Shown in pieces: positions 10,262 to 19,313 of a stretch of DNA of 61,416 nucleotides. The stretch is taken from positions 5,288-66,703 of the forward strand of contig QBMB01000010.1 of NCBI GenBank assembly GCA_003241965.1, given 5' to 3'. The translations under genes were made by a program, and so were the position numbers. The first letter of the stretch is position 1. Each line of letters starts with the position of its first letter. The DNA comes from Burkholderiales bacterium (GTDB lineage: Bacteria; Pseudomonadota; Gammaproteobacteria; Burkholderiales; Burkholderiaceae_C). Under the pieces are notes generated by a model, which worked only from the letters and a program-made list of their open reading frames with translations, ran no database searches and was not told the DNA's origin.

Positions 10262-11361
10262 ACACGTCCCCCTGCGCCGTGTTGCTGGAGGCACTTCGCA
10301 ACCCGGACAGCCTGTTGGGCCTCACACCCACGGACTGGGATCTGCTCATCCGTCAGGGTCGGCGCTCCGATGTGCTGGCCCGCGTGGGAGAGAACGCGCG
10401 GCACCACGGGCTCTGGAATGTTTTGCCCGAGTCGCCCCGCAGGCACCTCGAATCGGCGATGAAACTGGCCGACCGCCAGCATGTGGAGCTGCGCCACGAG
10501 GCCCAGGCCATCGCGCGTGCGCTGCAGCCGCTGGGAGAGCCCGCTGTGTTGCTCAAGGGCGCTGCGTACACGCTGGCGGGTCTGGCAGCGGCCCGCGGGC
10601 GCATGGTGTCGGACGTGGACATCCTGGTGCCCAGGCACCGCCTGACCGAGGTGGAATCGGCCCTGATGATGGCCGGCTGGGTGCAGACGAACCGCGATGC
10701 CTACGACCAGCAGTACTACCGCAAATGGATGCACGAGCTGCCACCGCTGCGCCATGCCAAGCGCGGCTCGGTGCTCGATGTGCACCACGCCATCCTGCCG
10801 CCGACGGCGCGCCTCAAACCCGAATCGGCGCTGCTGCTGGTCGACACGGTGGCGGCGGGAGATGACGAGCGCATTCGCGTGTTGAGCCAACCCGACATGG
10901 TCCTGCACAGCGCCGCCCACCTCTTTCACGAAGGCGAACTGGAGATGGGGCTGCGGGGCGTGGTCGACCTGGACGCCTTGTTGCGCGAGTTCGGCCAAGA
11001 TACAACCTTCTGGCCCGTCCTGCAGGCGCGTGCCCAGGTGCTGGACCTGGAAGGCCCGCTGTACCAGGCTTTGCGGTACACGCGTCTTTTGATGCATACC
11101 CCAGCGCCTGACGGCATGGAGGCAGAGGTGAGGCTGGCAGCGCAGCGCCGCGGCGCCGTGATGCGTCCGGCCCTGCAGGACGCCCTGTTTCTGCGCGCGC
11201 TGCTGCCCGATCACGCCACCGCTTCGGACCGCTGGACGCCGCTGGCGCGGTGGGTGCTGTACCTGCGGGGGCACTGGCTGCGCATGCCACCAGCCCTGTT
11301 GGCCTGGCACCTGCTGCGAAAACTCTTCAAGAGCCTGCAACCCGAAAGGACCACCCCATGA
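10258..11361 (+). CDS. Nucleotidyltransferase-like protein (NTP_transf_5 type) of the HPr-rel-A operon
   Basis: 367 residues. A region around residues 95-125 has LLKGAAY followed by a VSDVDILVP motif, as in the uncharacterised nucleotidyltransferase family often linked to PqqD/HprK-like genes. The two Asp residues of D-V-D would bind metal in a pol-beta-type active site. Further His-rich segments (VLDVHHAILPP, HSAAHLFHEGE) are family-like. It could transfer a nucleotidyl group to a protein or sugar; no substrate can be read from the sequence. Both ends overlap neighbours by the ATGA pattern. Confidence 0.75.
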   Translation: MNTSPCAVLLEALRNPDSLLGLTPTDWDLLIRQGRRSDVLARVGENARHHGLWNVLPESPRRHLESAMKLADRQHVELRHEAQAIARALQPLGEPAVLLKGAAYTLAGLAAARGRMVSDVDILVPRHRLTEVESALMMAGWVQTNRDAYDQQYYRKWMHELPPLRHAKRGSVLDVHHAILPPTARLKPESALLLVDTVAAGDDERIRVLSQPDMVLHSAAHLFHEGELEMGLRGVVDLDALLREFGQDTTFWPVLQARAQVLDLEGPLYQALRYTRLLMHTPAPDGMEAEVRLAAQRRGAVMRPALQDALFLRALLPDHATASDRWTPLARWVLYLRGHWLRMPPALLAWHLLRKLFKSLQPERTTP

Positions 11362-12125
11362 TTCACAGCGTTTACCGTGCGTGGGGCACCGCCTGTCTGG
11401 CCCTGATGCTGGTGGCGCCTGTGCATGCCGACCTGCCCGACACCATCGTCCGCCTCAAGCCTTCGGTGGTGCTGGTGGGCACGTACAAAGCCACCGACAG
11501 TCCGCGCTTTCAGTTGCGCGGCACGGGTTTCATCATTGGCAATGGCCTGATGGTGGCAACGAACGCCCACGTGCTGCCAGCACCGGGCGGGGGGGACGCA
11601 CCGGCGCTGGTGGTGCAGTTGCGGCAAGGGTCGGGTGAATGGCAGATGCGGTCGGTGACGGTGCTGGAAACCGAGCCGGCACGCGACCTGGCCCTGCTGC
11701 GCATGGAAGGGCCGCCCGGGCCCGCCATGCGCCTGGGGGACTCGAACAAGGTGCGCGAGGGGGACAACCTGGCGTTCATGGGTTTCCCGATCGGCGGGGT
11801 GCTGGGGTTCTCGGTGGTCACGCACCGGGCCACGGTGTCCAGCATCACGCCGGCAGCGCTGCCCAGCCCATCGGCCGGGCGCCTGAGCGAGATGGCCATT
11901 CGCGGACTGCGCAACGGCACCTTCAACATTTTTCAGCTGGATGCCACCGCCTACCCCGGCAACAGCGGCGGGCCGCTGTTCGACCCGGACACCGGGGACG
12001 TGGTGGGCGTGCTGAACATGGTGCTGATCAAGGGCACCCGCGAGTCGGCGCTGAGTCAGCCTTCCGGTATTTCATACGCCATTCCCGGCGTACATGTGCA
12101 GGAACTGCTGGACCGGCACCGTTGA
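11358..12125 (+). CDS. Exported trypsin-like serine protease (HtrA-like, no PDZ)
   Basis: 255 residues from the ATG at 11358 (GAAAGGA ribosome-binding site; ATGA overlap with the previous stop). A signal peptide ends around VHA (residues 22-24). The catalytic triad is visible as His71 (TNAHVLP), Asp110 (ARDLALLRM) and Ser203 (GNSGGPL). The protein ends shortly after the protease domain, so it lacks the PDZ domains of DegP/DegS. As the last gene of the coupled operon, it may process or quality-control the exported first-gene product in the periplasm; this is inference from context. Confidence 0.85.
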   Translation: MIHSVYRAWGTACLALMLVAPVHADLPDTIVRLKPSVVLVGTYKATDSPRFQLRGTGFIIGNGLMVATNAHVLPAPGGGDAPALVVQLRQGSGEWQMRSVTVLETEPARDLALLRMEGPPGPAMRLGDSNKVREGDNLAFMGFPIGGVLGFSVVTHRATVSSITPAALPSPSAGRLSEMAIRGLRNGTFNIFQLDATAYPGNSGGPLFDPDTGDVVGVLNMVLIKGTRESALSQPSGISYAIPGVHVQELLDRHR

Positions 12126-12151
12126 GCCATGCAGGAGTCGAGCGCCCAACC

Positions 12152-13270
12152 ATGAATCCGAACGCCGAACAAGTCGACGCGCTGGTCATCGGCGCCGGCG
12201 TGGTCGGCTTGGCCGTGGCGCGAGCGTTGGCCCTGGCGGGACGCGAGGTGATGGTGCTCGAGCGCGAGGCGGCCATCGGTACCGGCACCAGTTCGCGCAA
12301 CAGCGAAGTCATTCACGCCGGCATCTACTACCCCACCGGCTCGCTCAAGGCCCGGCTGTGCGTGGAAGGTCGCGAAGCCTTGTATGCGTATTGCGCCGAG
12401 CGGGGCATTGCCCACCAACGCTGCGGCAAGCTGATCGTGGCCAACACGGCGTCGCAGCTGGCGGCGCTGCCCGCCATCATGGCCAAGGCCGCCCTCAACG
12501 GGGTGGACGACCTGGTGCTGCTCGATCGAACCCAGGCGCGCAAGCTGGAGCCCGAACTGGAATGCCTGGGAGCGGTGCATTCGCCGTCCACCGGCATCGT
12601 GGACAGCCATGCCCTCATGCTGGCGCTGCAGGGTGATCTGGAGCACCTCGGCGGAATGGTGGCCTGCCACAGCGGGGTGCGTGAAATGGCGGTTGCCAAC
12701 GATGGCATCGAAGTGGAGTCGCTGGACGGCACCCGATTGCTGGCGCGCACGGTGGTCAACGCAGCGGGGCTGCACGCGTGTGAGCTCGCTCGCAAGATCC
12801 GTGGTCTGGACGCTCGTGGTGTGCCCAAGGCCTGGTTCGCCAAGGGCAGCTATTTCACACTCGTTGGGCGCGCACCGTTCTCCCGTCTGATCTACCCCGC
12901 GCCCGAGCCCGAGGCCCATTTGGCGGGTCTGGGCGTGCACCTCACACTGGATCTGGGCGGCCAGGCCAAGTTCGGGCCGGACGTGCAGTGGACGTCGTCG
13001 CCGGACGACCTGCAGGTTGACCCTCAGCGCGCGCAGGCTTTTTACGCCGAAGTCCGGCGCTATTGGCCCGGCATGCCGGACGGCTCCTTGCAGCCCGGCT
13101 ATGCCGGCATCCGCCCCAAGATCAGCGGACCCCACGAAGCCGCGGCCGACTTCTGCATCCAGGGGCCGCAGGACCACAGTGTGCGCGGCCTGGTGAACCT
13201 GTTCGGCATCGAGTCGCCCGGCCTCACCAGCTCGCTGGCGCTCGCCGGGCACGTTACGTCGTTGGTCTGA
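12152..13270 (+). CDS. FAD-dependent oxidoreductase, L-2-hydroxyglutarate oxidase/dehydrogenase-like
   Basis: 372 residues from the ATG at 12152. The N-terminus has the FAD-binding [15 protein letters not shown] motif and a following acidic residue (VLERE). [16 protein letters not shown] segment is typical of the LhgO/L2HGDH branch of the DAO superfamily. The C-terminus ([14 protein letters not shown]) contains the second FAD contact. These enzymes oxidise L-2-hydroxyglutarate or related 2-hydroxy acids and pass electrons to quinone or oxygen. It lies 26 bases after the protease gene and could be read from the same transcript, but it has a housekeeping flavour and need not belong to the HPr-rel-A system. 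Confidence 0.82.
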   Translation: MNPNAEQVDALVIGAGVVGLAVARALALAGREVMVLEREAAIGTGTSSRNSEVIHAGIYYPTGSLKARLCVEGREALYAYCAERGIAHQRCGKLIVANTASQLAALPAIMAKAALNGVDDLVLLDRTQARKLEPELECLGAVHSPSTGIVDSHALMLALQGDLEHLGGMVACHSGVREMAVANDGIEVESLDGTRLLARTVVNAAGLHACELARKIRGLDARGVPKAWFAKGSYFTLVGRAPFSRLIYPAPEPEAHLAGLGVHLTLDLGGQAKFGPDVQWTSSPDDLQVDPQRAQAFYAEVRRYWPGMPDGSLQPGYAGIRPKISGPHEAAADFCIQGPQDHSVRGLVNLFGIESPGLTSSLALAGHVTSLV

Positions 13271-14353
13271 TCAGGCCTTGAGGGCCTGGATCGCGCGGGC
13301 CGACTCCCACACCAGCGACGGGCCCTTGTAGATCAGCCCGGTGTAGATCTGGACCAGGTCGGCCCCCGACTGGATCTTGCTCACCGCGTCCGCAGCACTC
13401 AGCACGCCACCCACGCCGATGATGGGAAAACTTTTGCCCAGGCAGGCGCGCAGCTGTCGGATCACCTGGTTGCTCATCTTCAGCACGGGTGCGCCTGACA
13501 GACCCCCCGCTTCTTGCGCGTGCGCCATGCCTTGCACCGCTTCCCGGCTGAGTGTGGTGTTGGTGGCGATCACGCCCATGGCGTGGGTGGCATGGCCTTC
13601 GCTGTCGGCACCGTAGCGCATGAGCGTGGCCGCGATGATCTCGATCTGGGTGTTGTCCAGGTCGGGTGCGATTTTCAGGAATACAGGAATGCGCCGGCCG
13701 TGGCGTTGCGCCAGCAGTTCGCGCCGCTCGGCCACGGCGCCCAGCAGGGCGTCCAACGCCTCGTCGCTTTGCAGGCTGCGCAGGTTCTGCGTGTTGGGGC
13801 TGGAGATGTTGACGGTGACGTAGTCGGCGTGGGGATACACGCCATCCAGGCAGGTGAGGTAGTCGTCGGTGGCGCGCTCGATCGGAGTGCTGGCGTTCTT
13901 GCCGATATTCAAACCCAGCACCATCGGGCTGGTACCGCTCTGGCTGCGAAAGCGGGCGCGCTGCACGTTGGCGAGAAACGCATCCAGTCCCCCGTTGTTG
14001 AACCCCAGGCGGTTGATCAGGGCGTTCGCCTTGGGCAGGCGGAACATGCGCGGCTTGGGGTTGCCGCTCTGGCCCAAGGGGGTGACGGTGCCGACTTCCA
14101 CGAAGCCAAAGCCCATGGCGGCGAGACCATCGATGCAGCGTGCGTTCTTGTCCAGCCCGGCTGCCAGGCCCACCCGGTTGGGAAACGTGATGCCTGCCAG
14201 CGTGTGCGGGTCGTGCACCCGCGGCTCGCTGTACAGGCAGGTGAGCGGTGAGTGCTGCAGCTTGGCGATGGCGTTGATGGTGAGGTCGTGGGCGGCTTCG
14301 GGGTCCATGCCGAACAGGAAGGGGCGGGCAGCGGCATAGGGCAGAAGCGACAT
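13271..14353 (-). CDS. pyrD: Dihydroorotate dehydrogenase (quinone), class 2
   Basis: 360 residues. This enzyme oxidises dihydroorotate to orotate at the inner membrane using quinone, the fourth step of pyrimidine synthesis. Visible motifs are [10 protein letters not shown] (FMN phosphate region), EVGTVTP, the active-site region [16 protein letters not shown], and GVGGV. The ATG at 14353 ([15 protein letters not shown]) matches the family N-terminus; an upstream ATG at 14383 would add ten untypical residues. It is divergent from rpiA, with only 38 bases between the starts. Confidence 0.95.
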   Translation of the reverse strand: MSLLPYAAARPFLFGMDPEAAHDLTINAIAKLQHSPLTCLYSEPRVHDPHTLAGITFPNRVGLAAGLDKNARCIDGLAAMGFGFVEVGTVTPLGQSGNPKPRMFRLPKANALINRLGFNNGGLDAFLANVQRARFRSQSGTSPMVLGLNIGKNASTPIERATDDYLTCLDGVYPHADYVTVNISSPNTQNLRSLQSDEALDALLGAVAERRELLAQRHGRRIPVFLKIAPDLDNTQIEIIAATLMRYGADSEGHATHAMGVIATNTTLSREAVQGMAHAQEAGGLSGAPVLKMSNQVIRQLRACLGKSFPIIGVGGVLSAADAVSKIQSGADLVQIYTGLIYKGPSLVWESARAIQALKA

Positions 14354-14391
14354 CGGATAATCCAGGATTGTTGTTTCACCCATTGTCTCAA

Positions 14392-15063
14392 ATGACCCAA
14401 GACGAACTCAAAGCGCTGGTTGGCCAGGCGGCCCTGCAATACGTGACCCCCGGTGAAATCGTCGGCGTGGGCACCGGCTCAACCGTCAACAAGTTCATCG
14501 ACGCGCTGGCCAGCATCAAGGACCAGATCGCCGGCGCAGTCTCCAGCTCGGAGGCCTCCACCGCGCGCCTGAAGGCCCTGGGCATTCCGGTGTTCGAAGC
14601 CAACGCCGTGGGCGAACTCTCGGTCTACATCGATGGCGCCGACGAGATCGATGCCCGTGGCCACATGGTCAAGGGCGGCGGTGCTGCGCTCACGCGCGAG
14701 AAGATCGTGGCGGCCCAGTCGCGCCGCTTTGTCTGCATTGCAGACGAATCGAAGCTGGTGCAGGCCTTGGGCGCGTTTCCATTGCCGGTGGAGGTGATCC
14801 CCATGGCCACGGCGCGGCTGGTGCGCCAGTTTGCCGCGCTGGGGGGGCAGGCGAGTGTGCGCATGAAAGACGGGGCAACGCTGGTCACCGACAACGGGCA
14901 GCACATCCTGGATGTGACCGGTTTGCAGATCACCGACCCGCTCGCGTTTGAAAGCGACGTCAACCAATGGCCCGGTGTGGTGACTGTGGGTGTGTTTGCG
15001 AATCAGAAGGCCAGCGTGTGCCTGCTGGGTACAGCGTCAGGCGTGAAGACGCTGACGTTCTAA
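14392..15063 (+). CDS. rpiA: Ribose-5-phosphate isomerase A
   Basis: 223 residues, normal for RpiA. It interconverts ribose-5-phosphate and ribulose-5-phosphate in the pentose phosphate pathway. Diagnostic motifs are [13 protein letters not shown], the SSSEAST loop, DGADEID with catalytic acidic residues, [12 protein letters not shown], and the terminal [10 protein letters not shown]. The start at 14392 ([11 protein letters not shown]) fits homologues; the frame extends upstream into the pyrD start region without a better start. Confidence 0.95.
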   Translation: MTQDELKALVGQAALQYVTPGEIVGVGTGSTVNKFIDALASIKDQIAGAVSSSEASTARLKALGIPVFEANAVGELSVYIDGADEIDARGHMVKGGGAALTREKIVAAQSRRFVCIADESKLVQALGAFPLPVEVIPMATARLVRQFAALGGQASVRMKDGATLVTDNGQHILDVTGLQITDPLAFESDVNQWPGVVTVGVFANQKASVCLLGTASGVKTLTF

Positions 15064-15090
15064 AGGCGGGGCACAGGGCCCGCCTTTCAA
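15062..15090. terminator. rpiA: Bidirectional terminator between rpiA and the DUF4124/glutaredoxin gene
   Basis: A perfect 9-bp stem AAAGGCGGG (15062-15070)/CCCGCCTTT (15079-15087) with an 8-base loop sits between two convergent genes. A short T-run is present on either strand. Confidence 0.75.
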
Positions 15091-15100
15091 AACATCACAT

Positions 15101-15787
15101 TCAAAAGCGGATACCGGCCGGGTTGGAGGCCGCAGGCGTCACCGAGGGCTCGGTGGAAGCGGCCGCCGGCTGCTGCGCCGGTGCTGCGCTGGGCGCTGAC
15201 CCAGCCGCGGCCTGTACCGCGACCAATGGCGTGGCCGCTGCCCGACGGTAGTTGGAGGGCAAGGCCGACTGTTTGGGATAACCGGCAGCGTCCAGGAACT
15301 GGGTCCACTCGCCGTCTGAGTAACCCTTGATCTGCTGGCTGCCGATGGTGAGAAACGGCAGCGAGGTCTGGCCGGTGAGCCGCTTGAGGGCTTCCGCGTC
15401 CTCGGCCGTGCTCAGGGTCTTCTCGGTGTACGGGATGCCGCGCGCATTGAGCAGGTTGCGGCCGCTGTTGCAGGGCGCGCACTCGGCGCTGGTGTAGAGC
15501 GTGACGGGGTAGCGGCTGTTGATCTGGCGCAGTTCAAACGGCAACTGGGCACCACCGCCTGGCGCACCCGCCGTACCGCCCGTGGCGCCCGTGGCGCCCG
15601 CTGCAGGACGCGCCGTGGCGCTGGGCTGAGGCTGGTCGGAGAAGCTCACGCGGCCATCGGGCCCGACGATGCGGTACACCCCTTGAGCCAGAGCCGACAC
15701 GGACACCAGGCCCACCATCAGGCCCAGTGCGGCACAGCGCAGACGGGATGTGGTGGCCGGTGAAAAAGTGGATGTGTGGATGTTCAT
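15101..15787 (-). CDS. Exported DUF4124 plus glutaredoxin-like protein with low-complexity tail
   Basis: 228 residues from the ATG at 15787 (TAGGAG ribosome-binding site). It comprises a signal peptide (~1-35, ending ALA), a DUF4124 segment (VYRIVGPDGRVSFSDQP, ~38-54), a Gly/Ala/Pro linker, a glutaredoxin-like domain with the redox pair CAPC (~107-110) and a cis-Pro loop SLPFLTI, and an Ala/Pro/Ser-rich C-terminal tail of about 45 residues. The CXXC in an exported protein suggests a periplasmic thiol-disulfide role. It follows prlC by 31 bases on the same strand and may be cotranscribed. Confidence 0.8.
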   Translation of the reverse strand: MNIHTSTFSPATTSRLRCAALGLMVGLVSVSALAQGVYRIVGPDGRVSFSDQPQPSATARPAAGATGATGGTAGAPGGGAQLPFELRQINSRYPVTLYTSAECAPCNSGRNLLNARGIPYTEKTLSTAEDAEALKRLTGQTSLPFLTIGSQQIKGYSDGEWTQFLDAAGYPKQSALPSNYRRAAATPLVAVQAAAGSAPSAAPAQQPAAASTEPSVTPAASNPAGIRF

Positions 15788-15818
15788 GTCGACTCCTATC
15801 GGCATACAACGGAACAAA

Positions 15819-17900
15819 TCAAGCCATGCCTTGATGGCGCAGCAAGGCCTCGATGCTCGGCTCACGTCCCCGGAAGGCTTTGAACGACTCCATGGCCGGG
15901 CGGCTGCCACCCGCTTCGAGGATCGCTTCACGATAGCGGCGCCCGGTGGCCACGTCCAGCGTGCTGTGGCCGTTTTGCTGCGCGGCTTCTTCAAACGCGG
16001 CGTAGGCGTCGGCCGAAAGCACTTCAGCCCACTTGTAGCTGTAGTAACCGGCCGAGTAGCCGCCCGCAAAGATGTGGCTGAAGGTGTGAGGCGAGCGGCT
16101 GTAGGCCGGGGGTTGCAACACCGCCACCTCTTCGCGCACCTGCTGTTGCAGCGCCAGGATGGCCTCGCCACTCGTGGCCGGCTCGGGCAGGCTGTGCAGC
16201 AGCATGTCGAACAGCGAAAACTCCACCTGGCGCAGAGTCTGCAGGCCGCTCTGGTAGTTTTTGGCGGCCAGCATCTTGTCGAACAAGGCGCGTGGCAGCG
16301 GTTCGCCGGTGTCCACGTGGGCGGTCATGTGCTTGAGCACGTCCCACTCCCAGCAGAAGTTCTCCATGAACTGGCTGGGCAGCTCCACCGCGTCCCATTC
16401 CACACCGCTGATGCCCGACACATCACGCTCGTTCACCTGGGTGAGCATGTGGTGCAGACCATGGCCAAACTCGTGGAAGAGGGTGATGACGTCGTCGTGC
16501 GTGAGCAAGGCGGGCTTGCCGTTCACGCCTTCGGCGAAGTTGCACACCAGGTGCGCCACCGGCGTCTGCAGGGCGCCGGTGTCGGGGCGCAGCCAGCGGG
16601 CGCGCACATCGTCCATCCAGGCGCCGCCGCGCTTGCCGTTGCGCGCGGCCGGGTCCAGGTAGAACTGGCCCACGAGCTCGGTTCCCTTGGGGCCGGTGCG
16701 CTCAATGCGGTAGAACTCCACGCCTGCGTTCCACACCGGCGCCTGATCACGGCGGATGGCCACCTCAAACAGGGTCTCGACGATCTGAAACAGACCTGCC
16801 AGTACCTTGGGGGCCGTGAAGTAGGGTTTGACTTCCTGTTCGCTGAAGGCGTAGCGCGCTTCCTTGAGCTTCTCGCCGATGTAGGGCCAGTCCCAGGCCT
16901 GCGGGTCGCTCAGGCCAAGCTCGCTGCTGGCGAAGGCACGCAGGTCGGCCAGGTCTTTTTCGGCGTGAGGGCGGGCCTTGGTGCCCAGGTCGCGCAGGAA
17001 GGCCACCACCTGTTCGGGTGACTCGGCCATTTTGGGCACCAGGGACACATCGGCATAGTGACGGTAGCCCAGCAGCTGCGCCTCTTCATGGCGGAGGGCG
17101 AGCAGCTCGCCCATGATGGCGGCGTTGTCGAACTTGACTGCGTCGCCCGCTGCCTGGTCGCTGGCGCGCGTGGCGTAGGCGCGGTAGAGCTGTTCGCGCA
17201 GCGGGCTGCTGTGGGCGAACTGCATCACCGGCAGATAACACGGCATCTTCAGCGTGAGCTTGTGGCCAGGCTTGCCGTCGGCCGTTGCGGCCGCGGCGGT
17301 GGACTGCACCACATCGTCGGGCACGCCGGCCAGCTCTTCGGTGGTCACGTACAGCGCGAAGGCGTCGGTGGCGTCGAGCGCGTTTTCGCTGAACTTCTGA
17401 CCCAGTTCGGCCTGACGCTCCTGCAGCCAGGCAAAGCGGGCTTTGGCCTCGCCCTGCAGATCGGCGCCGCCCAGCACGAAGCCGCGCATGGCGTTGTGGT
17501 GGGCGCGGGCCTGTTCGGGGTTGAGCTGAGCCGGATCCATGGCCTTGTACTTGGCGTACAGGCGCTCATCGGCGCCCAGGCGGGTCCAGAACTCGGTGAC
17601 CTTGGGCAGTGCCTCGTTGTAGGCGGCGCGCAACTCGGGCGTGTCGGCCACGCCGTTGAGGTGGCTCACTGCGCCCCAGGCCCGCGAAAAGCGCTCGGCC
17701 GGCACGTCCAGCGTTTCTGAAATCCGCTTCCAGTCGGCCGGGAAGTCGCTGGCTGTCACCGTCTCCAGCGCCAGGCTGGCAGCGTTCAACAGCTCGTCGA
17801 TCGCCGGGCCCACCAGCGCCGGTGTGATGGCATCGAACAGCGGCAGGTCGTCGAAGTTGAGAAGGGGGTTCTGGGCGAAGGGGGCGGTACGGTCGTTCAT
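15819..17900 (-). CDS. prlC: Oligopeptidase A (M3 metallopeptidase)
   Basis: 693 residues, the usual size of the M3A family. The zinc site is HEFGHGLHHML, with the downstream Glu in the SGVEWDAVELPSQ region. The N-terminus (NPLLNFDDLPLFDAI) and the C-terminal FSHIFAGGYSAGYYSY motif are characteristic of PrlC/OpdA, which degrades signal peptides and other oligopeptides in the cytoplasm. It lies 69 bases downstream of yhbY on the same strand. Confidence 0.94.
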   Translation of the reverse strand: MNDRTAPFAQNPLLNFDDLPLFDAITPALVGPAIDELLNAASLALETVTASDFPADWKRISETLDVPAERFSRAWGAVSHLNGVADTPELRAAYNEALPKVTEFWTRLGADERLYAKYKAMDPAQLNPEQARAHHNAMRGFVLGGADLQGEAKARFAWLQERQAELGQKFSENALDATDAFALYVTTEELAGVPDDVVQSTAAAATADGKPGHKLTLKMPCYLPVMQFAHSSPLREQLYRAYATRASDQAAGDAVKFDNAAIMGELLALRHEEAQLLGYRHYADVSLVPKMAESPEQVVAFLRDLGTKARPHAEKDLADLRAFASSELGLSDPQAWDWPYIGEKLKEARYAFSEQEVKPYFTAPKVLAGLFQIVETLFEVAIRRDQAPVWNAGVEFYRIERTGPKGTELVGQFYLDPAARNGKRGGAWMDDVRARWLRPDTGALQTPVAHLVCNFAEGVNGKPALLTHDDVITLFHEFGHGLHHMLTQVNERDVSGISGVEWDAVELPSQFMENFCWEWDVLKHMTAHVDTGEPLPRALFDKMLAAKNYQSGLQTLRQVEFSLFDMLLHSLPEPATSGEAILALQQQVREEVAVLQPPAYSRSPHTFSHIFAGGYSAGYYSYKWAEVLSADAYAAFEEAAQQNGHSTLDVATGRRYREAILEAGGSRPAMESFKAFRGREPSIEALLRHQGMA

Positions 17901-17969
17901 GCGTTCTCAGATGTGGCGCTGTGGGTGAAGTTCAAGCCCGACGGCATGAACGAACGTAGGGAGACGCTT

Positions 17970-18446
17970 TTACTGCGATTGGGCGCTCTTCTTCACGCTC
18001 TTTTTCATGACCTTGGCGCGCTTGATCTGCCCACCGGTGGTCAGGCGCTGGTTGCCCAGCACGCGCACCACTTTGACCTCGGGGCGCTGGCCGCCGCGTT
18101 TGCTGAACTTCAGCACCTTCACGTCGCGCGGGCCGGGCATGCGGTCTTCGTCGACCACTTTGGCCTTTTCGACCAACGGACGCCAGAGCACCAGCAGCTT
18201 GCCGATGTGCTGGATGGGGGCGGCGTCGAGTTCGTCGGCCAGGGTGTTGAGCATGGCCTCGCGGGCCACGCGGTCGTCGCTGAGCACGCGGACCTTGATC
18301 AGGCCGTGCGCCTTGAGCGCCGCACCGATCTCTTTCTTGACGGCGGGGCTCAATCCATCGTTGCCGATGTGGACAACTGGATCGAGGTGGTGGGCCTCGG
18401 CACGGTGAACTTTGCGCTGGGCGGGGGTAAGTGTGATCTGGGGCAT
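17970..18446 (-). CDS. yhbY: CRM-domain (YhbY) RNA-binding protein
   Basis: 158 residues. A CRS1-YhbY domain (~1-97) starts ITLTPAQRKVHRAEAHHLDPVVHIGNDGLS, with the GxxG-like turn, and is followed by a basic C-terminal extension (KRAKVMKKSVKKS) found in betaproteobacterial members. The domain binds pre-50S ribosomal particles. It is divergent from rlmE with 38 bases between starts, a very common arrangement with rlmE-ftsH. Confidence 0.9.
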   Translation of the reverse strand: MPQITLTPAQRKVHRAEAHHLDPVVHIGNDGLSPAVKKEIGAALKAHGLIKVRVLSDDRVAREAMLNTLADELDAAPIQHIGKLLVLWRPLVEKAKVVDEDRMPGPRDVKVLKFSKRGGQRPEVKVVRVLGNQRLTTGGQIKRAKVMKKSVKKSAQSQ

Positions 18447-18484
18447 GGGACAATTATCGTTTACACAGACCTTAGGCGACCCTC

Positions 18485-19168
18485 ATGGGCATGAAAGTCA
18501 AAACCCAGAGCAAAAAGGTCAACAAGGCCTGGCTCAACCAGCACGTGAACGACCCGTACGTCCGGCTGGCCAAAAAAGACGGCTACCGCGCGCGCGCCGC
18601 CTACAAACTCAAGGAACTCGACGAAACCCTCGGCCTGATCCGCCCCGGCGACTGTGTGGTCGACCTCGGCTCGGCGCCTGGCGCCTGGAGCCAGTACGCG
18701 CGCCGCCGGCTCAGCCCGCAAGGCGCTGCCGTGGGTGAACTGCACGGCACCATCATCGCGCTGGACATGCTGCCCATGGACGATGTGGAGGGTGTGCACT
18801 TCATCCTGGGCGACTTTCGCGAGGCCGCGGTGCTGGTCGAGCTGGAGCAATCGCTGCTGGACCGGGGCGTGCACCAGGTGGATGTGGTGGTCTCCGACAT
18901 GTCGCCCAACCTCTCCGGCATCGGCATGACCGACGCCGCGCGCATCACTGATCTGGTGGAGCTGGCGGTGGATTTTTCCATCAAACACCTCAAAACCGAC
19001 GGTGCGCTGGTGGTCAAGCTGTTCCACGGCGGCGCCTACGACCCCATGGTGGCCTTGTTCCGCCAGACATTCCGCACCGTCAAGGCGGTCAAACCCAAGG
19101 CGTCGCGGGACAAATCGTCGGAAACCTTTCTGGTCGGCATGGGTCTGAAATCCACCGTACGGGGCTGA
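18485..19168 (+). CDS. rlmE: 23S rRNA (uridine-2'-O-)-methyltransferase (FtsJ/RlmE)
   Basis: 227 residues. It methylates the 2'-OH of a conserved uridine in the 23S rRNA A-loop. It shows the RlmE N-terminus (RARAAYKLKELDE), the AdoMet-binding VVDLGSAPGAWSQ motif and VVSDMSPNLSG, with Lys in VVKLFHG completing the catalytic set. Two in-frame starts exist at 18485 and 18491; the first is listed. It sits upstream of ftsH, as in many proteobacteria. Confidence 0.94.
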   Translation: MGMKVKTQSKKVNKAWLNQHVNDPYVRLAKKDGYRARAAYKLKELDETLGLIRPGDCVVDLGSAPGAWSQYARRRLSPQGAAVGELHGTIIALDMLPMDDVEGVHFILGDFREAAVLVELEQSLLDRGVHQVDVVVSDMSPNLSGIGMTDAARITDLVELAVDFSIKHLKTDGALVVKLFHGGAYDPMVALFRQTFRTVKAVKPKASRDKSSETFLVGMGLKSTVRG

Positions 19169-19249
19169 GTACAGCGTGTTGACGCCCCTCATTGAAAAAG
19201 ACCAACCCTTCCATTGACACAAGCTCGTCACCGATATCGGGCATCCGAG

Positions 19250-19277
19250 CTTGAAAGTCCTAGAATGACCGCCAGAT
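19250..19277 (+). promoter_or_regulatory. ftsH: Candidate heat-shock (sigma-32) promoter of ftsH
   Basis: CTTGAAA (19250-19256) and CGCCAGAT (19270-19277) are 13 bases apart, matching the CTTGAAA-N11-16-CCCCATNT pattern of sigma-32. They lie 36 bases before the ftsH start. ftsH is heat-shock controlled in E. coli, which supports the call; a housekeeping TTGACA at 19214-19219 lacks a well-spaced -10. Confidence 0.5.
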
Positions 19278-19313
19278 GCGCATAACCGCAAATACCGTTT
19301 CCAGGAGCTGCAC

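Noticed and set aside
15788..16171. N-terminal extension of the DUF4124/glutaredoxin gene into prlC
   Set aside because: A signal peptide begins at the ATG at 15787 with TAGGAG upstream; the extension has no protein-like features and overlaps prlC.
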